64,000 nucleotides of DNA from Nitrospira sp. (GTDB lineage: Bacteria; Nitrospirota; Nitrospiria; Nitrospirales; UBA8639): positions 124,001 through 188,000 of the forward strand of contig WTGX01000025.1 in assembly GCA_011523385.1 (NCBI GenBank), read 5' to 3'. Shown here one piece after another: positions 25,448-34,070 of the stretch; positions within the stretch are counted from its first letter, which is position 1; each line of letters starts with the position of its first letter. The position numbers were made by a program, and so were the translations under genes. A model generated the notes under the pieces. It searched no databases and was not told the DNA's origin. It saw nothing but the letters and a program-made list of their open reading frames with translations.

Positions 25448-27100
25448 ATGGAATTTCAATTTCAGGAGATCTTCAAACACGGGCCGGATACGACGACGTA
25501 TCGCAAGTTGACGTCGGACCACGTCTCCACGACCGTCTTCGACGGACGGGAAATCCTCACCGTTCAGCCCGAAGCACTCACACTCCTGGCGCGTGAGGCC
25601 ATGGATGACATCGCGCATTTACTGCGAGCGAGCCATCTCAAACAATTGAGCCACATTCTTGACGACCCGGAAGCTTCGGAGAACGATCGCTTCGTGGCGT
25701 TGGAACTGCTGAAGAATGCCAATATTGCCGCCGGACGGGTGCTGCCGGGATGCCAGGATACCGGCACGGCGATCGCCGTCGGATACAAAGGACAGCAGGT
25801 GTTCACCACGGGCCATGATGCCGAAGCGCTCTCATGCGGCATCTATGAAGCCTACGCGCAACGCCATCTGCGCTACTCGCAGATGGCGCCACTCGACATG
25901 TACACCGAAAAAAATACCGGCACAAACCTTCCGGCGCAGATCGAGCTCTATGCCGAACCGGGCTCGGAATACCGTTTCCTGTTTATTGCCAAAGGCGGAG
26001 GGTCGGCGAACAAAACCTTTTTATATCAGGAAACCAAAGCCCTGCTGAATCCGAAATCCTTGCGTTCTTTTGTCGCGGAGAAAATCCGCACACTCGGCAC
26101 CTCGGCCTGCCCGCCCTACCACCTGGCCTTGGTCATCGGAGGCTTGTCCGCGGAATTCACCTTGAAAACCGTCAAACTCGCGAGTTGCCACTACCTCGAT
26201 GACCTCCCGACTTCCGGAAACGATTTGGGTCGGGCGTTTCGTGACCTCGACTTCGAACAGGAAATTTTGAAACTCTGCGTCGAAACCGGAATCGGCGCCC
26301 AATTCGGCGGCAAATATTTCGCACATGACGTACGAGTCATTCGCCTTCCCCGGCATGGGGCGTCCTGCCCCGTGGGGCTGGGAGTCTCCTGCTCGGCCGA
26401 CCGGCAAATCCTGGGCAAAATTACGAAGGACGGGATCTTCCTCGAACAGCTTGAAACGAATCCCGCGCAATACCTTCCGGACGTCAGTGAACAAGACCTG
26501 CACGAACAAGTCGTCGGGATCGACCTGAACCAGCCGATGCCGGCCATCCTCTCGGAGTTGCGCCAGCATCCGGTGGCCACTCGATTGTCGATGACCGGAC
26601 CCATTGTCGTCGCGCGGGACATCGCCCACGCCAAGCTGAAAGAACAACTGGATGCCGGCAAAGGTCTCCCCGAGTACTTCAGGAATCACGTTGTCTATTA
26701 CGCCGGTCCCGCGAAAAAACCCGAAGGCTATGCCTCGGGTTCTTTTGGCCCCACAACCGCTGGGCGCATGGACTCCTACGTCGATCAATTTCAATCCGTC
26801 GGGGGCAGCATGGTCATGCTGGCCAAAGGTAACCGTTCCCGGCAGGTGCGCGAAGCCTGCCGCAAGTATGGAGGATTCTATCTGGGATCCATCGGCGGAC
26901 CCGCCGCGCGACTGGCCGAACACAGCATCAAGAAAGTTGAAGTCCTGGAATTCGAAGAGCTTGGCATGGAAGCGGTGTGGAAAATCGAAGTCGAAGACTT
27001 CCCGGCCTTTATCGTCATCAATCACGAAGGCCGGGACTTTTACAACGACCTCGACGCGCGATGCCCATTGGTTCAACCTGACAAACCGGCAAAAACATAG
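25448..27100 (+). CDS. fumA: Fumarate hydratase class I (iron-sulfur type)
   Basis: Reversible hydration of fumarate to malate in the TCA cycle, by the oxygen-sensitive [4Fe-4S] enzyme. One 550-residue chain contains the N-terminal alpha-type domain ([15 protein letters not shown] near 100) and the C-terminal beta-type domain (about 360-545, [20 protein letters not shown]). The ATG at 25448 has GGAGGA ten bases upstream; the GTG at 25415 is less likely. The gene symbol is by family; fumA and fumB cannot be told apart here. Confidence 0.95.
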   Translation: MEFQFQEIFKHGPDTTTYRKLTSDHVSTTVFDGREILTVQPEALTLLAREAMDDIAHLLRASHLKQLSHILDDPEASENDRFVALELLKNANIAAGRVLPGCQDTGTAIAVGYKGQQVFTTGHDAEALSCGIYEAYAQRHLRYSQMAPLDMYTEKNTGTNLPAQIELYAEPGSEYRFLFIAKGGGSANKTFLYQETKALLNPKSLRSFVAEKIRTLGTSACPPYHLALVIGGLSAEFTLKTVKLASCHYLDDLPTSGNDLGRAFRDLDFEQEILKLCVETGIGAQFGGKYFAHDVRVIRLPRHGASCPVGLGVSCSADRQILGKITKDGIFLEQLETNPAQYLPDVSEQDLHEQVVGIDLNQPMPAILSELRQHPVATRLSMTGPIVVARDIAHAKLKEQLDAGKGLPEYFRNHVVYYAGPAKKPEGYASGSFGPTTAGRMDSYVDQFQSVGGSMVMLAKGNRSRQVREACRKYGGFYLGSIGGPAARLAEHSIKKVEVLEFEELGMEAVWKIEVEDFPAFIVINHEGRDFYNDLDARCPLVQPDKPAKT

Positions 27101-27150
27101 GCTCTTGCATACACAGAATCGATCCTGTGACGAACTCGTCCGTGGTGCTG

Positions 27151-27179
27151 TTGTCTTCTTGAAAAAAATGTGCTAACGT
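27151..27179 (+). promoter_or_regulatory. Promoter for the RRM protein gene
   Basis: TTGTCT at 27151-27156 and TAACGT at 27174-27179, spacer 17 bases. The implied start near 27186 leaves a leader of about 175 bases before the ATG at 27363, unusually long for this window. Confidence 0.5.
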
Positions 27180-27362
27180 GTTTTCTCAAAGATGGTGGCC
27201 TGTGTTGGCGTTTCGTTTAACAACGTGGCCATTTATTAATCGAGGTTGCAATCGGAAATCTGATCGAAAGCTGACCCAAGCCGCCTTTTCTCCAGTCGTG
27301 CTTCGGCCCTCCTTTCCTGTTTTTCGAGTGTAAATCCCCAATACTTTCAAAGGAGTTGTTTT

Positions 27363-27671
27363 ATGCCGTTTAAAATTTATGTGGGCGGGTTGCCATATCC
27401 GACAACCGAAACGGAGTTGACCGATCTGTTTGTCCAACATGGCAACGTGGATTCGGCGAAAATCATTACCGATAAATACACCGGCCGGTCGCGGGGCTTC
27501 GGTTTTGTCGAAATGCCCTCGGAAGAGGAAGGCAAAGCAGCCATTGCGGCGCTGAACGGGACCCAATTGGACGGCCGTACGTTGACCGTGAACCAGGCCC
27601 GGCCTCAAGAAGCAAGGGTCGGCGGCGGACGCGGTGGGTTCGGTGGTCGAGGCGGACGACACGACCGCTAA
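27363..27671 (+). CDS. RNA-binding protein with one RRM and glycine-rich tail
   Basis: 102 residues. One RNA-recognition motif at 1-80, with RNP2 KIYVGG at 4-9 and RNP1 RGFGFVEM at 44-51, then a Gly/Arg-rich tail (VGGGRGGFGGRGGRHDR). Such small RRM proteins in cyanobacteria and other bacteria act as cold-induced RNA chaperones. AAAGGAG precedes the start at good distance. The long leader suggests post-transcriptional control. Confidence 0.95.
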   Translation: MPFKIYVGGLPYPTTETELTDLFVQHGNVDSAKIITDKYTGRSRGFGFVEMPSEEEGKAAIAALNGTQLDGRTLTVNQARPQEARVGGGRGGFGGRGGRHDR

Positions 27672-27762
27672 AACACGCCATGAGTGAGAAAAGGGGAGAG
27701 GCTTGAACCTTCTCCCCTCTCACCTCCCGTCCCACTATGCTGAATTCAAGGTCACTGATATC

Positions 27763-28062
27763 ATGACTCGTTTATCCCGCACAGTACTGGTACTCGGGGT
27801 TCTGGCCTGTTTTCTGGTAATGGGTGGCGTGGTTTCCAGCCAGGCTGCTGCTCATTCCCTGCACCACACTCACCATAACGCAGCCACCCATTCGACGATT
27901 CTCTGCTCCCTGATGTGCGCAGCTGGCCAGGTGGTCAGCGTGGCCGAACCCGTTTTCGATGCTCCGCTGACCATTTTACACGCCCTGGAAGTTTCCATTG
28001 TTGATCCGGTCACACTCACCGTTCTCACGCTTCGCTTTTCTCGCGGCCCTCCCCGTTTCTAG
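27763..28062 (+). CDS. Small exported His/Cys-containing protein
   Basis: 99 residues from the ATG at 27763 (AAGGT nearby). A hydrophobic N-terminus (about 7-29) looks like a signal peptide or anchor. It is followed by HSLHHTHHNAATHSTILCSL and MCAAG, with six histidines and two cysteines in a 30-residue stretch, a pattern seen in small metal-related secreted proteins. No family is firmly recognised. The next genes encode a Met/His-rich barrel-like protein and a cupredoxin-like protein, so a metal role is suggested by context only. Confidence 0.65.
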   Translation: MTRLSRTVLVLGVLACFLVMGGVVSSQAAAHSLHHTHHNAATHSTILCSLMCAAGQVVSVAEPVFDAPLTILHALEVSIVDPVTLTVLTLRFSRGPPRF

Positions 28063-28228
28063 TCTCAAGTCTTCCCTTTAATTTAATTCATTGCAACGTT
28101 TTTCCGTTGAAGGATAAACCTTCTACGGAAATGCCGTTCGTCACCATTTCTAACGGAGGACTTTATGCCTCGCTCTGAGGGATTGACACAATCAGTTTCA
28201 TTCATGTTTTGCGAGAAGAGGTTTGCGC

Positions 28229-29398
28229 ATGAACGGAGTACGGAACCCGTTGAAACCGGGAATCATATTTGTGTGTTTTTTACTCTGCCTGACGTGGGCC
28301 GGCTCTCAAGAGACCCACGCGGCTTTATTGGACGGCCTGCTCGATGACGTCGAGGAATCGCTGGCCGAGGGGTTGGCGAACAAAGGAGAAAAACTGACCA
28401 CGGGAAATTTTTACACCGACGACAAACCGAATGCCCATGCGCCGGCCGGCATGATGGGTGATCACACGCATGAAGCGGGGGAAGTGATGTTTTCCTATCG
28501 CTTGATGCACATGTTCATGGAAGGAAACCGATACGGAACCGACAGACTGACCGCTGATGAAGTGACGATGATGGGGCGACCCGTTCCAGGCGGATATCTG
28601 GTGGCGCCCGAATCCATGCGCATGTGGATGCACATGTTCGGGTTCATGTATGGATGGAACGACACCGTGACCCTGACGCTCATGGTGCCGTACCTGAACA
28701 ACAGCATGGATCACGTTACGCGTATGGGAGGCAAATTTACGACCCGTTCCGAAGGATTCGGCGATATCCGGTTCGGATCGCTCTGGCGGCTCTGGGCGGT
28801 CGAAGCCCCGAGCCTCGGGGCCCATCGGTTCCACTTCAACCTGTCGATGAGCGTACCCACGGGAAGTATTGAGCCAACGGACCAGACACCAATGGGAAAC
28901 ATCCGATTGCCCTATCCCATGCATCTTGGTTCAGGGACCTTCGATTTTTACCCCGGGATCACGTATGGAGGGGAGATGGGTCGCGCCTCCTGGGGGATTC
29001 AAGCCATCGGCACCTTGCGGGCAGGCAGGAATTCCAATGACTTCTCCAAAGGTGACGCCTATACCATCAACGTCCATGGCGCCTATGAAGTGATCCCCGA
29101 TACGCTGAGCAGTTCGGTCCGGCTGAATTGGAACCATTGGGAAGCCTATGACGGAATGGACCCGAAAATTCGTACGAATCACCCGATGAATCAAATGAGG
29201 ATCGTTCAAACCGCGTTTCCTGACTTGCTGGGTGGTCAACGCCTGGATCTCCTGTTCGGGGTCAATATCCTGTTCCCGGAGTTCATGGGTCTGGAAAACC
29301 GGTTGGCAGTGGAAGGCGGGTTCCCGATCTATCAATACCTGGACGGACAGCTTGAAACGGATTCAGTCGTAACGTTCGGATGGCAGGCAGTCTATTAA
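28229..29398 (+). CDS. Met/His-rich outer-membrane transporter-like protein
   Basis: 389 residues with a signal peptide (cleavage near residue 32, THA). Residues 70-165 are very rich in Met and His (GDHTHEAGEVMFSYRLMHMF, SMRMWMHMFGFMYGW, NNSMDHVTRMGG). The rest has alternating beta-strand character, ending with an aromatic residue (QAVY). It resembles barrel proteins annotated as transporters of the phenol MetA-type family, often found beside copper genes. The ATG has AGAGG ahead. A separate short frame with its own GGAGG begins at 28165 and overlaps the start. Confidence 0.8.
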   Translation: MNGVRNPLKPGIIFVCFLLCLTWAGSQETHAALLDGLLDDVEESLAEGLANKGEKLTTGNFYTDDKPNAHAPAGMMGDHTHEAGEVMFSYRLMHMFMEGNRYGTDRLTADEVTMMGRPVPGGYLVAPESMRMWMHMFGFMYGWNDTVTLTLMVPYLNNSMDHVTRMGGKFTTRSEGFGDIRFGSLWRLWAVEAPSLGAHRFHFNLSMSVPTGSIEPTDQTPMGNIRLPYPMHLGSGTFDFYPGITYGGEMGRASWGIQAIGTLRAGRNSNDFSKGDAYTINVHGAYEVIPDTLSSSVRLNWNHWEAYDGMDPKIRTNHPMNQMRIVQTAFPDLLGGQRLDLLFGVNILFPEFMGLENRLAVEGGFPIYQYLDGQLETDSVVTFGWQAVY

Positions 29399-29455
29399 TT
29401 CAAGCCACTTGCCAAAAAAAAGAAGGCTGAAATTTCTTTGCAAAGGAGACCCCAC

Positions 29456-30265
29456 ATGTGGCGCAGCATCCGTATCACAACCTGGTTCTCTCTTGTTCTG
29501 TGGTCAGGATTCGCAGGTGCGGGGTTTGCCTACGACGTAATTGAGGTCAACAACGGGGCAACCATCAGGGGGCAGGTGACCTTCACGGACGCCCTCCCCC
29601 ATGCTCCAAGACGTTTTGAAGTCAGGAACGGGCCGGAGGTGTGCGGGCCGGAGCGCGTGTTGACGAAACTCGAAGTCCGCGACGGCAGGGTGAAAGGCGT
29701 GGTCATCACCCTGGAGGGCGTGGACCGGGGCAAACCGTTTGCCTCCTCTCACGATGCAGCCACCGGCCAGGGTCGCGGGGTATTTCATTATGCCGGTGGA
29801 GACGAATTGAACCTTGACGTTCGACTCGAAAAATGCAGTTTCGGCCCATTCACCGGGGTAATTCGGGCAGATGAGACCGTCCAATTCGTCAATCATGATC
29901 TCATCAAACACACCCTTCATACGTATGCATTGAAGGGCCGTAAAGCCAAAATCATGAGGACCATGCATACCCAGAGTCTTCGCGCCAAGGGACAGACGGA
30001 AAAAATTTTCCCCGCCAAAAAACTGCGTCGCGCCGTTGCCGTAGTGTTAACGTGTGATCGGCACGACTTTATGGAAAACTGGCTGTACAAAGTCAGGAAT
30101 CCTTATTACGCGATTTCTGATGAATCGGGAAATTTCGAGATCAGCCAAGTCCCGCCCGGCGAGTATACGCTGGTGGCATGGCATCCCGTTCTCGGCATGC
30201 AAAAACAACGCGTGACGGTTACTCCGGATCGTCGCCTCGCGGTCGATTTCGAATTTATGAAATAA
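29456..30265 (+). CDS. Periplasmic cupredoxin-like / carboxypeptidase-regulatory-fold protein
   Basis: 269 residues. The signal peptide cleaves near Ala25. The central domain (about 30-215) has a plausible mononuclear copper ligand set: His147 and/or His152 in NHDLIKHTLH, then Cys200, His203 and Met206 in CDRHDFMENW. The C-terminal domain (220-269) has the SGNFEISQVPPGEYTLVAW pattern of a carboxypeptidase-regulatory-like beta sandwich. AAAGGAG lies seven bases upstream. The copper assignment is inferred from the ligand pattern. Confidence 0.8.
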   Translation: MWRSIRITTWFSLVLWSGFAGAGFAYDVIEVNNGATIRGQVTFTDALPHAPRRFEVRNGPEVCGPERVLTKLEVRDGRVKGVVITLEGVDRGKPFASSHDAATGQGRGVFHYAGGDELNLDVRLEKCSFGPFTGVIRADETVQFVNHDLIKHTLHTYALKGRKAKIMRTMHTQSLRAKGQTEKIFPAKKLRRAVAVVLTCDRHDFMENWLYKVRNPYYAISDESGNFEISQVPPGEYTLVAWHPVLGMQKQRVTVTPDRRLAVDFEFMK

Positions 30266-30266
30266 C

Positions 30267-31538
30267 GTGGCAACCATCATGCCTTTTCGGGCCGCCAGGC
30301 CCAAGCCGGAACACGCAGCCCAAGTGGCGGCTCCTCCCTATGACGTCGTCTCCTTGGACAAGGCACGCGACGTTGCCGCCGGCAATCCTTATTGTTTTCT
30401 CCGGGTCGGACGAGCCGAGTTGGAACTGGCTGACGGCGTTGACCCCTATTCAACGGAAGTCTACGAACGAGGCGCCGCCAACCTGCAGAAATTCCTTGAT
30501 GACAATATTCTGACTCGGGAACCCCACCCCATGTTCGGAGTCTATCGTCAACGTTGGGGGACGCACGAGCAAACCGGCCTCGTTGCGCTGGCCTCGATCG
30601 ACGAATACGACCGTGGATTCATTAAGAAACATGAACTCACCAGGCCGGTTAAGGAAAAAGACCGCGTGCAGGTGATCGACACGCACAACTCGCAATCCGG
30701 GCCCGTTCTCCTGTTTTTCCGCCGTTCGAATCAATTCGGCAATTGGCTTGCGGACGTTACGGCCACGGAGCCGGACTGCCGGTTCACCGCGGACGATGGC
30801 GTGGAGCATACAGTCTGGAGCCTGCGTGATGACGCGGCTATTGAAACAATGATCGAAAATTTCAAGAACGTTGACGCCCTTTATATTGCCGACGGACACC
30901 ATCGCTCTGCCGCAGCCAGCCGGGTACGAGCGGCCCGGGCCGACAATTCCGGACAACCCTCGCAGTATCACGAAGAAGGATTTTTAAGCGTTATTTTTCC
31001 TCACGACGAATTGCAGATTCTGCCCTATAACCGCGTTGTGCGCGATCTAAACGGGCATACGCCACAACAATTTTTTGACGCATTGGCCGTGGGCTATGAC
31101 GTGCAACCCACAACTCAACCCGGACAGGCGCGGAAGGCCGGATTTGACATGTACCTGGAAGGCCGCTGGCATCGAGCGATTCCCAAATTGACGCCGGAGC
31201 AACAGACATGGATGGAAGAGAATCCGGTGAACGCCTTGGCCGTATCCGTGTTGACCGATCGCGTGTTGACCCCGTTGCTGGGCATTACGGATCAACGCTC
31301 CGACCCGAGGATCGATTTCGTCGGCGGGATCCATCCACCGAACACCTTGGCCGCACAGGTGGATTCAGGAGAATGGGCCGTTGCATTCTGGTTGTACCCC
31401 ACGACCGTCGATGAACTCATGGCCGTGGCCGACGCCAAGGACATCATGCCACCCAAGAGCACGTGGTTTGAGCCCAAGCTGCGTGACGGGTTATTCGTGC
31501 ATATGCTTGGGAATGACCCTGCTTACCCATCGCCATAA
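30267..31538 (+). CDS. DUF1015-family protein
   Basis: 423 residues, starting with GTG at 30267 to give MATIMPFRAARPKPEHA, the usual family opening. The hallmark is IADGHHRSAAASRV at residues 207-220 (Asp209-Arg213), a ParB/sulfiredoxin-like nucleotide-binding motif. HPMFGVYRQRWG, LTRPVKEKDRVQ and the FVGGIHPPNTL region are also typical. Relatives have been linked to serine kinase-like activity, but function here is not shown. It starts immediately after the cupredoxin-like gene. Confidence 0.88.
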   Translation: MATIMPFRAARPKPEHAAQVAAPPYDVVSLDKARDVAAGNPYCFLRVGRAELELADGVDPYSTEVYERGAANLQKFLDDNILTREPHPMFGVYRQRWGTHEQTGLVALASIDEYDRGFIKKHELTRPVKEKDRVQVIDTHNSQSGPVLLFFRRSNQFGNWLADVTATEPDCRFTADDGVEHTVWSLRDDAAIETMIENFKNVDALYIADGHHRSAAASRVRAARADNSGQPSQYHEEGFLSVIFPHDELQILPYNRVVRDLNGHTPQQFFDALAVGYDVQPTTQPGQARKAGFDMYLEGRWHRAIPKLTPEQQTWMEENPVNALAVSVLTDRVLTPLLGITDQRSDPRIDFVGGIHPPNTLAAQVDSGEWAVAFWLYPTTVDELMAVADAKDIMPPKSTWFEPKLRDGLFVHMLGNDPAYPSP

Positions 31539-31561
31539 CAATGAAATCGGAAACAAGACGT

Positions 31562-32011
31562 TCAGAACAGCCAGGGAACGAGCCGCCACGTCCGTAACCG
31601 GTAGGCTTCATAGTCGTCAAAGACTTCCCCTAACAACTTCTCTTCATAGGAGAGTTTTGCCACCAAGTCCGCGCATAAGACTGACCACCAGAACCCTCGC
31701 CAGTATGAAAACGATTCGCACACCAACGCCAGCATGATCATCAGCAACGCCGTGTACATGGGATGCCGAATCCATTGATACGGGCCGTTGGTCACCAGCC
31801 GGCTTCCGGCTTTGACATCCGGGAACACATTGACCTTCGTGATCCTCATGGTGAAGATCGCCCACACCAGCAACAGAATTCCCGACAATTCCAACGCAAA
31901 GAACCATCCATTTCCGGCAACCCATGGGCCGGACACCAGGATGGCCCCCATACAGATGAATTGAACACCCGCGAGAACATAGGATCTGACGGATTGGCGT
32001 TTCATGTTCAA
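31562..32011 (-). CDS. Isoprenylcysteine methyltransferase-like membrane protein
   Basis: 149 residues with four hydrophobic segments and the ICMT/PEMT-family motifs LVTNGPYQWIRHPMY (about 87-101) and YEEKLLGEVFDDYEAYRLRT near the C-terminus. Family members methylate small lipids or thiols using SAM; bacterial substrates are mostly unknown. The start could also be the ATG at 32005. It converges with the DUF1015 gene (23 bases) and follows the TPR lipoprotein by 34 bases on the same strand. Confidence 0.85.
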   Translation of the reverse strand: MNMKRQSVRSYVLAGVQFICMGAILVSGPWVAGNGWFFALELSGILLLVWAIFTMRITKVNVFPDVKAGSRLVTNGPYQWIRHPMYTALLMIMLALVCESFSYWRGFWWSVLCADLVAKLSYEEKLLGEVFDDYEAYRLRTWRLVPWLF

Positions 32012-32045
32012 GTCGCGGCGGAAAAATACCGGGACGAAATATATC

Positions 32046-32444
32046 TCAATACCGGTAACCGCCGCTCAGGTGTTTCTCCAAAGTCGAGGACAGACCGAGA
32101 TGATTGCGATAGACTGAGGATTCCACGATTTCCTTGTTGGCCGGAGCCAGTTCGCCGGCTCGTTTGAAATGAACCGTGGCTTCCCGGTGGTTGCCCAACT
32201 CGTGAAAGGTCAGGGCCAGATTGAAATGGGCTTCCGGCAATTCGGGGTCGGCCTGAATCGCCGATTCGAAACGGCTTTTCGCCTCTTGCCAATTGCCTGA
32301 ATTATACTGCTGAATTCCTTCAAGATTCTGCTGAGCCGCAGATGGGCTCGTCATCGGCAGGACAGCAAGTGGCCCTGACGGCGTGACACACCCCGTCACC
32401 ATCACGACGCATCCCAAGACGACCGCTGTTATTCCATGATGCAT
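32046..32444 (-). CDS. TPR lipoprotein
   Basis: 132 residues. The signal peptide ends VMVTGC, with lipidated Cys19. Two TPR units lie between residues 40 and 105 (GIQQYNSGNWQEAKSRFESA, then AHFNLALTFHELGNHREATV). The C-terminus ends SGGYRY. It is probably an outer-membrane-anchored periplasmic adaptor; the partner is unknown. It is the first gene of a likely two-gene unit with the methyltransferase-like gene and is divergent from the exported CxxC protein. Confidence 0.85.
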   Translation of the reverse strand: MHHGITAVVLGCVVMVTGCVTPSGPLAVLPMTSPSAAQQNLEGIQQYNSGNWQEAKSRFESAIQADPELPEAHFNLALTFHELGNHREATVHFKRAGELAPANKEIVESSVYRNHLGLSSTLEKHLSGGYRY

Positions 32445-32585
32445 ACGTTTCCCCCAGGGCTTTCAGGTTTTTCCGTTATTCACTGAATTGTGTCACCAGA
32501 CATGGACAGATGGCAACGCAATGACGGGCTGGAATTCGCCTGAATAAATTTCAACTGGAACATAGAACAATCGATCTCAATAAAT

Positions 32586-32591
32586 TATAAT
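32586..32591 (+). promoter_or_regulatory. TATAAT box before the exported CxxC protein gene
   Basis: A perfect TATAAT in an AT-rich island between divergent genes. The best -35 at 17 bases (TAGAAC, 32563-32568) is poor, so an activator may be needed. Confidence 0.4.
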
Positions 32592-32665
32592 ATTTTTTTT
32601 GAACCATGGAATCGTCATTCCGTCGTCTCAGGATGATCTTTTACCCTCATAGGAGGAGACACCAG

Positions 32666-33040
32666 ATGAAACGAACGATTGGATTTCTCACGTTGATGAT
32701 CATCGCCGGCAGCCTCTGGCAGGCATCGGTATACGCGTCCGGCTCCTTTTCGTCCGGCCAAGGCATCAATGCCAGAAGCGCCTATGCCATGGGCAAAGCC
32801 CTTACGTTTCAGAAGCTCGTGTGCCCGTCCTGCCCTCTCCAGGAAAATGATTTAACACGGGAACGTGCCATGAGCCTGAAAAACAGTCTCGAAGCCCGTG
32901 ACGCGGCAAGCAAACCGGGCACGGCAGATGACCAGCATATCGCCGTGCTCTGTCCAGGCAACCGTGCCACCGGGTGCGACGGGAAACCTGATGAACAGGA
33001 ACTCGTTCATTATTATTTGAAGCGGCGATTCAAACTCTAA
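32666..33040 (+). CDS. Exported small protein with CxxC motif, unknown function
   Basis: 124 residues. AGGAGG precedes the ATG at 32666. The signal peptide (to about residue 24) is followed by a conserved-looking GINARSAYAMGKALTFQKLV, then CPSC (Cys53, Cys56) and two more cysteines near residues 92-100 (CPGNRATGC). The four cysteines could bind metal or form disulfides; no CxxCH heme site exists. I do not recognise a family. An outer-membrane barrel gene follows on the same strand after a repeat. Confidence 0.7.
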   Translation: MKRTIGFLTLMIIAGSLWQASVYASGSFSSGQGINARSAYAMGKALTFQKLVCPSCPLQENDLTRERAMSLKNSLEARDAASKPGTADDQHIAVLCPGNRATGCDGKPDEQELVHYYLKRRFKL

Positions 33041-33060
33041 CCATGCCTGCCCCCGGCCTC

Positions 33061-33097
33061 AGGCGCTCCTGGATTCCCGCTTTCGCGGGAATGACGA
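33061..33097 (+). repeat. Family-C repeat between two exported-protein genes
   Basis: Contains TCCTGGATTCCCGC, then TTTCGCGGGAATGACG; GATTCCCGC pairs with GCGGGAATGA imperfectly to form a hairpin. Related to the element at 23206-23235. Confidence 0.6.
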
Positions 33098-33145
33098 CTG
33101 GGGGTCGGATTCATCATGGACATACGCAAAGGAAGGAACACCACC

Positions 33146-34048
33146 ATGAACAGAGCAACCGTGATGGCCCTCGTGGTTACAGTCACGACGGCCATCGGAT
33201 CATCCGCATTTGCCGACGGCGTATCGCCTTGGCTTCCCGCACCAGGGGCCGGATTCATCAACCTTTCCTATGTGTCTCAGAACGCCAACCAGTTCTACAG
33301 GCAGGATCGAAAAGTGCCGACTCCAGGCCCAATACCAGGTGCGAACCTCGGTCAACACACCGTATGGCTGAACGGCATGTACGGCTTGTCGGATGAAATC
33401 GCCATAGATTTCCGCGTGGGCGCTGCCAGGAGCTATTTTGGTGCCAAAACGCCTATGGGAGACCCAATCCCGCCCACGGGAGGACGGGATAAATACTCCG
33501 GCGTGGCGGACTCCAATATCGGCGTCACGTGGCGTATCGTGGATGAACTGGTGAAGCCATCCTTGCCGAGCCTCGCCCTGCGCGGCGGGGTGATCATCGC
33601 CGGATCATACGAAGCCGGCTGGATCAATTCCATTGGCGACGGAGCAAGCGGATTCGAAGTGTCGGCCTTGGCCGGCAAATACCTGACTGATTGGTTGGCG
33701 GTATCAGGCGAAGTCGGGTACCGGGACCGCGAAGGAGACGTTCCGGCGGACCTCTTCGTGAACGTGTCGGGTGGCGTGCTGGTGGACAACATCGGCTTGA
33801 GTGTCAACTACAAGCTCGTTGACGCTCAGTCCGGCATCCAAATCGGTGGTCCCGGATTCAGCCCCACCACAGGCGTTTTTCCCAGGCTGGAAGAAGACAT
33901 CCAGTTCCTCAGCGGGACAGTGACCCTCAACGTGTCGGACAAAATGAACTTGGGCTTGTCATATGGGGAAGTCATCGACGGCCGCAATACGTCAAAGTCC
34001 AAAGTATTCAGCATGACGCTCGGCCACATGTTCGACACCACCTTGTGA
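33146..34048 (+). CDS. Outer-membrane beta-barrel protein
   Basis: 300 residues from the ATG at 33146 (GGAAGGA upstream). The signal peptide is cleaved near Ala23 (SSAFADG). The mature part alternates short hydrophobic strands with turns (FINLSYVSQNANQFYR, LALRGGVIIAGSYEAGW, NLGLSYGEVIDGRN) and ends MTLGHMFDTTL, typical of a barrel of 12 or so strands. No specific substrate can be named. It converges with the DUF547 gene (22 bases). Confidence 0.8.
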   Translation: MNRATVMALVVTVTTAIGSSAFADGVSPWLPAPGAGFINLSYVSQNANQFYRQDRKVPTPGPIPGANLGQHTVWLNGMYGLSDEIAIDFRVGAARSYFGAKTPMGDPIPPTGGRDKYSGVADSNIGVTWRIVDELVKPSLPSLALRGGVIIAGSYEAGWINSIGDGASGFEVSALAGKYLTDWLAVSGEVGYRDREGDVPADLFVNVSGGVLVDNIGLSVNYKLVDAQSGIQIGGPGFSPTTGVFPRLEEDIQFLSGTVTLNVSDKMNLGLSYGEVIDGRNTSKSKVFSMTLGHMFDTTL

Positions 34049-34070
34049 TTCCCGCGTGTCGTGACGCGCC

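Noticed and set aside
26021-27076. A 351-codon open frame on the minus strand
   Set aside because: Opposite the C-terminal half of the class I fumarase; no family features or ribosome-binding site.
27692-27718. Hairpin AGGGGAGA...TCTCCCCT after the RRM gene as a terminator
   Set aside because: The stem is real but no T run follows, and the sequence continues into the leader of the next gene. Not called.
30267-31538. Possible ParB-like DNA-binding assignment from DGHHR
   Set aside because: The whole-length pattern is DUF1015; the motif alone reflects a shared nucleotide-binding fold, not partitioning.
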